Below, piece by piece: positions 56,913 to 64,000 of a DNA stretch of 64,000 bases; the stretch's first letter is position 1, and every line of letters starts with the position of its first letter. Both the position numbers and the translations under genes were made by a program. The stretch lies in contig JBEWZL010000108.1 of assembly GCA_045837725.1 (NCBI GenBank), positions 1 through 64,000 on the forward strand, read 5' to 3'. This stretch comes from Vermamoeba vermiformis (Eukaryota > Tubulinea > Echinamoebida). The notes under the pieces are model-generated. The model was not told where the DNA came from, did not search any database, and worked only from the letters and a program-made list of their open reading frames with translations.

Positions 56913-58678
56913 TTATTTACTTTGGAAACAATCGTACAAATAAGGCAAGTGCTTCAACTTGCATTCGTGCCAAGTCCTGCGTATACCAAATGACGTTCGC
57001 TTTAATAGCTTTAGTGTTTGTAAATTCGTCAGATTAGACAGCTTATCCTCATCAAATAGCTCTATGTCAGCTTTAATTATCAAGTGCTTCAATTTTGGTA
57101 ACGATTCTAAGGCGTCGATAATTACGTCGTCAATTTGGAACAGTTCTAATTCTTCTAAATTTGTTAAAAGTCGCAGTCCTGGTAATAATCCGTTTGATTT
57201 AATATTTCCGCCGAAAGGTCTTCCATGTAACTTTAATACTCTTAATGCTGTCAAATTTTTTAATGCCTCAAAGTCGTAAGGTAAAGCCGGGTCAAATTGA
57301 GCTATTAATTGCGTCAATTTTGTTAATTCGCCTATCATATGAAGTACTGAATTATTAATGGTGAATAGATGCAATGACTCTAGCTGCGATAATGACGATA
57401 AGGCTTCTCGTTCATGAACCGTTTCATAATTGTAAATTTGAAGACTTTTGACGTTTGGACAGTACTTTGCCATCCTAACTTCGGTTGCTAATAAGCTGGT
57501 GAGATTGGTCAATTTGAACGGAATTTCGGTTGTTTTTTCGAGCGAGATCTCGTATTCCAAGTGACGAAGATTCGTTAAGTATTTAGACTCGAGAATAGAG
57601 GGTAACGCTATCGTGTCAATGCTCGTTAATTTCGAAGAATTAACAAACTGCAAATATTGCCCTGTCGCTTTCCGAGATGTGACTCTCAAACTTTCGAGGT
57701 TTGTTAGCTTGCTTAAGAAGCAATACTGATCTTCATTAATATCAATGCCCAAATCTAAATATCGCAAGTTTTCTAGTGCTGTTAGTTGTTGGTAATCGTG
57801 ACCTGGTGATGCGACTTGATTTTGAAATAGCGGATGTGCTGTTTTAACGCTGAGCCACGTCAACTTAGTATTCACTGAAAAGTCATCGAAATGAGTGTTC
57901 TCTATTGAAAGTGATTCCAAATTTGGTAATTTGCTGAACGGAAACTTGACACCTCGACAAGAAAATGACACTTTTGACACGTGTGACATCTTCGCTACAG
58001 ATTCTTCATCGAACCCAAGAACTCCGTAGTGATCGATAACTTCTAATGATCGCAATCGAGTGATATTTCCTAATTTGGCAGCGGGATTGATCTTCCCAGA
58101 TCCGACAGGCAGTAGTAGAGATTCATAAACTCCTTTGATTATGACATGAGTAAGGTTCGGAAAATGTCGTATAATGTACGGCGTAAAATTTTCCGCGAAA
58201 ATCAACTTTTGCAGCGCCGTCAAAGCAGTGAAATGTTCGAGATCTTCTCTCTCGATTTCTCGCTCCTCGGCGCTGTAGTAACGTGATGGCTCTACTTCTA
58301 GTCTCGTTAAGTTCGTAAGTGATGCGAGTATAGTGAAGCTATTATTGAGGTGTATTGTCTTTTCGAATTGCAATCCGATCGGTTTGGAATAACGACTGAA
58401 AGTTTGGATGAGCTCAGGAAGCATTGATGATCTTGCAAAATAAATCGTAAAGTCGTCGTAGTTAATTATATTGAACCATTCAGTGCTCGTTGTTCGCATC
58501 ATTCGTCGCGATCTGTCAGACAGAAATGACGCAATAATTTTCTTCGTCTCTCTGGGCAGCAATGAAAAAGGGCCCTCATCCTGAAATGATATAAGTTAAT
58601 TGTAGCATAATTAATATTAATATTATTAATATTTATTTTTGCGATATCTTTTACGAAAGATCTTTCAGCACTCACCAT
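56913..58678 (-). CDS. F-box/leucine-rich-repeat protein (paralogue 2)
   Basis: ATG-only first exon (58676-58678, followed by GTGAGT), intron to about 58583, then one long exon to 56913, about 557 residues. N-terminus GPFSLLPRETKKIIASFLSD with RSRRMMRTTSTEWFNII is F-box-like. The remainder has about 18 LRRs (LTNLTRLEVEPSRYY, LPNLESLSIENTHFDDFS, LTALRVLKLHGRPFG, SLPKLKHLIIKADIEL). It is clearly paralogous to 45775-47649 and 60156-61979: all share CxxVxFPFSKLPNLESL, TIYFAR and SKPIGL. Confidence 0.88.
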
Positions 58679-58933
58679 CTTCGTTAAATCTCAAGACGAT
58701 CTTAATTTGTCGTTTATATTGGCTACGTAAATAAAACCAATTCTTAACTTATTCTGCTCGTGTGTTTTTGCAGATCGTCCATTGATTTAAACATTGAATT
58801 ATTTCTCGCTTTGACTGACAAACTTTGCAGGGGCAATGTTATAATTTCGTGTTTATACATTCGATGAAACATATATTACTTGGATTTCCCGTTTGTATCT
58901 ATCGTGACCAGATTCGTGTTGCGCGTTCAAAAT

Positions 58934-59780
58934 ATGAGAAAAGAAATTATTTATTTGCTAGAAGCACCAGAGATGGAAGAAAACGACATAGATAATGATA
59001 ATATTGACAATAATAATGTCAATAATAACGCTGTTAATAACGCTGCTCGAATTCGACCAACGAGACCTCGCTGTAGCCCAGGACCTTTATTCTTCTTCGG
59101 ATGTGTTGGCCTTTCTTGCTTGTTAGTAGGAAGCTTTGCAATGTTAATTGCGGGCTCATATTTTTATTCAATTTATAATCAATCTAGTGGCATTGAATAT
59201 CAAGGTAAGATTTTTTTTGGATGTCAATTTCGATCTAAAAATTCATATTTTAAGCAACAATTTGCGTTTTTGGGAATTCGTGGTATGAAGCTACGAATAG
59301 CGATACATACGATGTTAAGGCTGATGTAAGCAGAATTTTAATATTATTCCAAATATTTTTTCAATCTGACAGCTTTATTTAGGTTACTTTTGCAATCAAC
59401 GGCGAAACATTGCAAAAAACAATGTTATATAATAGTATGTTAATGATTATAATTATCTATACCGTTTAATAACTTTTATTTTCAAAGATTATGCCGATCG
59501 TCACGACGCAGATCTTATAAGCCTGTTCTTGCCTCAATATAGTCCTAATATAACATGCTACTATCATCCTAACCTCGACGGACCTGTCCGGGCGCCAATA
59601 GACGTGCACCAGAATTACGTGTTTGGCGTTGGACTTTTGGTGCCTTCGATCGTGGTCGCAGTCCTTAGCATCGTAGGCATTACTTTAATATGCGTCATTG
59701 GAAAGAAACAAACACAAGTCCAAAATCGGCACAACAGACGATTTTATGAACAACGAGTTGAAGCCGAACAAAGACGCTAG
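58934..59780 (+). CDS. Two-TM protein with extracellular loop
   Basis: Start is ATG 58934 or 58973; the stretch between is short and either could serve. An Asn/Asp-rich head (ENDIDNDNIDNNNVNNN) is followed by TM1 (PLFFFGCVGLSCLLVGSFAM), an ectodomain (SGIEYQATICVFGNSWYEAT, ADVTFAINGETLQKTMLYN, LISLFLPQYSPNITCYYHPN), TM2 (VFGVGLLVPSIVVAVLSIVG) and a polar tail (QNRHNRRFYEQRVEAEQRR). Four exons join in frame; junctions are near 59203/59266, 59328/59382 and 59434/59488. The TM-loop-TM layout with a conserved ITCYYHP before TM2 is reminiscent of BK-channel beta subunits (IPCFYDP), but only two loop Cys are seen rather than four, so this is a suggestion. No neighbouring gene explains it. Confidence 0.65.
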
Positions 59781-60155
59781 AGAGATCCGCACTTTGGATG
59801 TCGGATGGAGCTCCGAACCGGCAAAATAGCACAAAACTACCATGGATCGTTCTGAATAATACTACTGGCGCTGAGAATAATACACGCACGGATTAAACGA
59901 ACGCGGTCAGTTGGATCTTTTAGCCAGAGCAGCTAACAAGGCTAAATCTCGATTACTGTAAATAATGTAAAATTCTTTAATAACGAAATGTTATTGCCAG
60001 TATTAACGCTAATGTGTGTACACTTACGAAAAACGAGTGTTCATCCGTCCCGTTTTCGGAGGTTTTTTAGGTCCCATTTCTGACGCGTCATTTCCGCAGT
60101 CCCCTTAACAACTACCACACAAGCGATATAAAAAAGATAATATAGAAGTCTAAGA
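59781..60155. other. Spacer, no gene seen
   Basis: No coding frame or RNA gene recognised. Confidence 0.35.
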
Positions 60156-61979
60156 ATGGTATTGATCGCTACTGAGACGATGAAAATTGATTTAACAGAT
60201 CAGACGAACTATCTACATTATGTCACGCATTTATTGCCAATTATATTAAATTAATTTATTGCGCTATAATTTAACTCGTATTATTTCAGGGCGATTGCTA
60301 TTTTTCGCTGCTTGCCCAAGAGACGAAGAAAATTATTGCCTCGTTTCTGTCTGACAGATCGCGACGAATGATGCGAACAACGAGCACTGAATGGTTCAAT
60401 ATAATTAATTACGACGATTTTACTATTTATTTTGCAAGACCATCAACGATTCCGGATCTTGTCAAAACTTTCTTTCACGCTACTCCAAACCAATAGGATT
60501 GCGCTTTGAAAAAACAATATCAATTGATAATAGCTATTTATTACTCGCATCATTGACCAATTTGACGAGCTTAGAAGTCGAGCCAGGCAGTTATTCGATT
60601 TTGAAAAGATCCAACAGCCTTTCAGCTCAGCATACAGGTCACTTCACTGCATTAACAAAGCTTCAAAAATTCAATTTGTGCAGCGCGGAAGTTGCTCCGT
60701 ACATCCAACACTTCCCAAAATTAACTTGCTTGAAGATCTGTGTCAGCAATACTACACACACCAAACCGTTCAACTACTACATGTACTCGCCAGAAGACCT
60801 TAAAATCCTTTCTAAATTAGGAAATCACGTGGACCTCAGATCGTTGGATATCAGCGACAATGACGCATTGTTAGAGATTGACCCCGAAGCGATAGCGAAA
60901 ATGTCAAAAGTGTCAAAAGTGTCATTTTCTTGTGCAAGTTACGGTGGCAACTTTCCATTCAACAAATAACCTAATTTGGAATCGCTGACAGTTCGAGCAA
61001 GCCAGTTCGATGATTTTTCAGTGCACACAAAGTTGACGCATCTCAAAATTGAATCATTAACTTTTTTTGGAATACCGCCAAACACTTACAACATACCAAA
61101 TCAGCTCGCAGCATTGCAAAATTTAAGACTTTTAGACCTCCAAGTGTCCATGGCAGAAGAAGAGCTTGGCTTTTTAAGCAAATTGACGAACTTGGAAAAT
61201 CTTCGTTTGGCTGCAATAACTTGGACTTCCGGTCGGTATTTGCAGCTCATAAATTCCTCGAATTTGACAGCACTGCGTTTATTTGCAACTGTTACAGTGA
61301 AAGACCCCGAATACATTTCGCACTTGACCAGCTTGCAACAACTTATGTATTTTCAAAAGGGCTCTTCAGCAGCCTTCACGAAAGCTCCGTTCAAATTGAC
61401 CAACGTCACGGAATTAACAGTGGGTGATATCTCCATATCGGAGATTTGTCCGAACCTCAAAACATTGACAGTACATTACTCTGAACAGCTGGCACATGAC
61501 ACCTTAGCATCACTTGTGCATTTAGAGAATTTGACGCTACCACTGATTGATAATTCAGTGCTGCAAGTCATTTCTCAGCTCACTCACTTGACACATCTGA
61601 GTGCCTGGATCAGCACTGACTCCGTTCAATACGATTTTTCAGCACTTCAACGGCTAACAGGATTAATAAACTTGCGTCTATCCGATAGAAAACCATATCA
61701 CACGAGCTACGAGCAATTATTGCAAGTTATTCGCACATTGACAAATTTAGAGGATTTAGAGGTAAATTCTTGCAAAAACTTGATCCCGAACTTGGAAAAT
61801 TTGCCGAGACTCAAATCTCTCGCGATTCGTGCACCTGATATAGAATACATTGCGAGACTCCACCATCAAAGTTGACAAACCTACAAGTACTTCAATTAGC
61901 CGCAATGTCTTTTGGACCAGGCGCAGCGTTTACAAAAGAACAACTGAATCTGCCGTACTTGTACAGTTACATTAATTAA
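60156..61979 (+). pseudogene. Broken F-box/leucine-rich-repeat paralogue 3
   Basis: ATG (60156-60158) then GTATTG, then an acceptor at about 60288 and the N-terminal block CYFSLLAQETKKIIASFLSD, TSTEWFNII and TIYFAR found in the two intact paralogues. Frame breaks follow: between LVKTF and SRYSKPIGLRFEKT near 60470 (a length change in a TTTCTTTC run), an in-frame TAA at 60968-60970 where the paralogues have FPFSKLPNL (TTA to TAA), and near 61865 a third shift before SKLTNLQVLQLAAMSF. The LRR region in between is otherwise open and similar to its relatives, and the final LPYLYSYIN ends at 61979. The frame breaks are few and the rest well kept, so decay is recent or the sequence has errors; the second looks like a real change rather than a sequencing slip. 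Confidence 0.8.
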
Positions 61980-62122
61980 GGCCTTATTTTTGGATACAAC
62001 TCATATAAAATATTTTTATGCACACCTCCGTAATTACATTGCTGCTATTTTTAATTTCTGTCAGGATCGGATCGAGAAATTGGTGAATAAGAGTTTATAA
62101 TAAGATATATATGTACATAATC
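61980..62122. other. Short convergent spacer
   Basis: 143 bp between the LRR pseudogene and the P450, which converge; AT-rich 3' ends only. Confidence 0.4.
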
Positions 62123-64000
62123 TTATCCAAGTTGAACAGGATCGGCAGGAGCTTCTTCGAATTCCTTCTTGCGCATCAATTTGAACATAACGGGGCGAGG
62201 AGGTCTGAAAATTCCAACAGGCTGTTGTTGCGGGAAGAAGTCGCGAGCCTTTCCAGGTGATTCAGCGTTGTAGTACTCGAAGAAGAGATATAAGAACGTT
62301 TTAACGGTGATGCTCACGAGATTTCGGCCAGTACACGGATGCTGACCAACTCCGAACGCGATCTGGTTTTCGTTGAGAATGCCCTCGGTCTTGAAACGAT
62401 CAGGGTTGAACTCGTGGACGTTAGTGAAGACGTTAGGATCGTTCATAACTGTTCCGTAAGCCAAACCAAGCATTGTTCCTAAAAAGGAAATTTATCAATT
62501 TTATTTTCAAGCTATGGATCTGATTAAGACGAATAAAAGTACGTACCTTTCTTAATAAAGAAGCTCTGCTTGCCGTTATCGAGAACGAAATCTTTCTCGG
62601 CCTTTCTGAAGGACAAAGCGGCAGCGCACATCCGAACGACTTCTTGAATGCATCGATCGACGAGGCTTCTCTTGGTTGGGTCTCTGTCGTAGGTCATGAA
62701 ATTAACAAGCCCTTCCTTAGTCTTATAATGGTGGTTATATTCTTCGGATTGGCTCTGAAGTTCTTCGAGCTATTACGAAAAACAAATTAGATCCCGGCAA
62801 ACATCGTGCAGACTAGCATAAGTAATACTTACAATATGCTTGTTTTCAGGCGAGTAAATAAGAACCAACAACCAGGAGATAGCGGCGAAGTTGTTAGCTG
62901 ATCCAGCGAAGAAGATCCAAAGAATACGAGTAGCAAGAGAGCCCAAGTCTAATAGACCAGTTTCTGTTATTCGTTAGCATGACTTAATTATAATACTACG
63001 GTTAATACGTACCTTCATTCTTTGAGGCTTCAGTAATTACTTCGAAAAAGACCTCTTCGTCGGGTTTTGGACGATCTACGAGTGATTGAATGACTTTCTT
63101 CCAGCGTTGCCATTTTCGTTCAATTTCGAATCTGCCAATAGTAAGGTTGTTGATAATTCTTGTTGGAGAGCCCAAGTTCTCTTCGACATCCAGATCTCGG
63201 AACGCGTGGTAGAATTCTTCAAATTGCTCGGCGGAAGTTTCGCCAATAAGGCATCTAAAATTAAGCGTTAATATATCTTTGTTCGAGTTAATATAGCAGA
63301 CTTCTACGTACCGGTAAAGGAAATAAATAACCATTTTGTAAACTTGAGGGAACAGATCGATCTCCATTTCAGTCTTGTTCCAATTAGTGCTGAAGTACTT
63401 CTTGACCTCACTACGCATAAGGTCGATGAACCCAACAAACCGATCGGTAGTAAGACTCTTTCGAAGGAAACCATTGACTTTCGAGTCGGATGTGACCTTC
63501 TCGGTCATTTCTTTCGGCATTGAAAGCTTGAAAAAGAACTAAAAAAATAATTTTTAGATTTCCTAATTAGGAAATAAGAACAAAATTACTAAACTTACTT
63601 CGAATCCTTTGAGAATAGAAGCCGTTTCTTCAGTCAAATGATGATAGGCTTGAGCAAAGTCAGTGCCAATACAAACGACGACTTCGCCAGCGAATGGAAT
63701 TTTAGCGCTCACTACTGGTCCTTTGCGATCGCGCAACTTCAACAAGAAGTCGTTGTGAATGAGGTTCTTGTCCATACGCAGCGGGAAGATCTCCCACAAC
63801 CAGACACGTGGAACTCGCTGGGCGATGAGGGTATTCTTTCCATTCTTACTTCTAGATGTCTTAACGACGGATTGAGCAGGCTTGATCTCGCAAGGGACAG
63901 TTGTCTTGTTGAGATCAAGATTCGGATCGGATTCTGCAAGTTCATTCTTGAGGTGGGTATTGTGTGCTCCAGAAGAAGGAGTTGTAGAATCGATATGGAG
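62123..64000 (-). CDS. Cytochrome P450, 5' part beyond the window
   Basis: Six exons on the minus strand run into the right edge, so the N-terminus is missing. At the window edge the frame is already open (SIDSTTPSSGAHN ...), a linker-like stretch rich in Ser, Asn and Lys, before the P450 fold (VWLWEIFPLRMDKNLIHND, VVVCIGTDFAQAYHHLTEE). The I helix reads FFAGSANNFAAISWLLVL: the usual acid-Thr pair is replaced by AN, as in CYP7/CYP8-type or isomerase-type P450s. The K helix has ExxR (EVVRM), the PERF-like motif is FNPDRF, and the heme-binding loop is FGVGQHPCTGRN with its Cys. The tail contains ARDFFPQQQPVGIFRPP. Missing acid-alcohol pair suggests a non-monooxygenase reaction; substrate unknown. 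Stop at 62123-62125. Confidence 0.85.

Overview
The window reads as nuclear DNA of an intron-rich, moderately AT-rich amoeboid protist. Almost every gene is cut by short introns of about 45-70 nt with GTAAGT-like donors and T-rich TAG acceptors, genes lie close together on both strands, and the gene set fits Amoebozoa: a Sib-like integrin-beta-type adhesion protein, EGF/PSI ectodomain receptors, cofilin, a PDK1-like kinase, F-box/LRR and F-box/ankyrin-type genes, and a cytochrome P450. I would guess a protosteloid or other non-dictyostelid amoebozoan, but nothing here fixes the species. All protein identifications come from reading motifs by eye.

Region 0-6.5 kb is a repeat-rich, gene-poor block. 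It has a possible minus-strand gene end near base 262, two arrays of ~42-bp units that each carry a GTAGT/ACTAC hairpin (1.17-2.31 and 5.71-6.17 kb), an interleaved AT-rich stem-loop motif, a 3.8-kb interval bounded by identical 77-bp direct repeats, hairpin modules with coding-like minus-strand frames, and a 66-bp tandem repeat.

Region 6.5-19.4 kb holds a very large 7-TM protein with a long secreted-type ectodomain (minus), a short-lived-looking 836-bp inverted-repeat transposon with an 8-bp target duplication, a compact protein joining a PARP-type zinc finger, an F-box and an XPA-like module, a basic nuclear-type protein, and a small unknown gene.

Region 20-41 kb contains a membrane-anchored protein built of about eleven ~41-residue repeats; a large Tudor-like + GREB1/TAGT-like glycosyltransferase + SF2 helicase fusion (the most striking gene of the window); a beta-propeller/EGF/PSI protein with a TRP/FLC-like membrane part; divergently from it a ~1,900-residue Sib-like adhesion protein with two NPLH tail motifs; and a shortened eEF2 paralogue.

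Region 41-64 kb carries a membrane-anchored alpha/beta hydrolase, a GPH-type (MFS_2) transporter, three F-box/LRR paralogues (two intact, one decayed), a type I membrane protein, a PDK1-like kinase with a DFS motif and an unresolved hinge, cofilin, an ankyrin gene followed by an F-box reading frame, a two-TM protein, and a 5'-truncated (by the window edge) P450. Four genes start with an exon that contributes only the ATG. Functionally the window is a mix of adhesion/sensing surface proteins (6.5, 28.8, 33.7, 47.9 and 58.9 kb), chromatin or DNA-maintenance candidates (15.0, 16.4 and 22.7 kb), and ubiquitin-ligase adaptors (15.0, 45.8, 56.0, 56.9, 60.2 kb); no operon-like logic is expected or seen.
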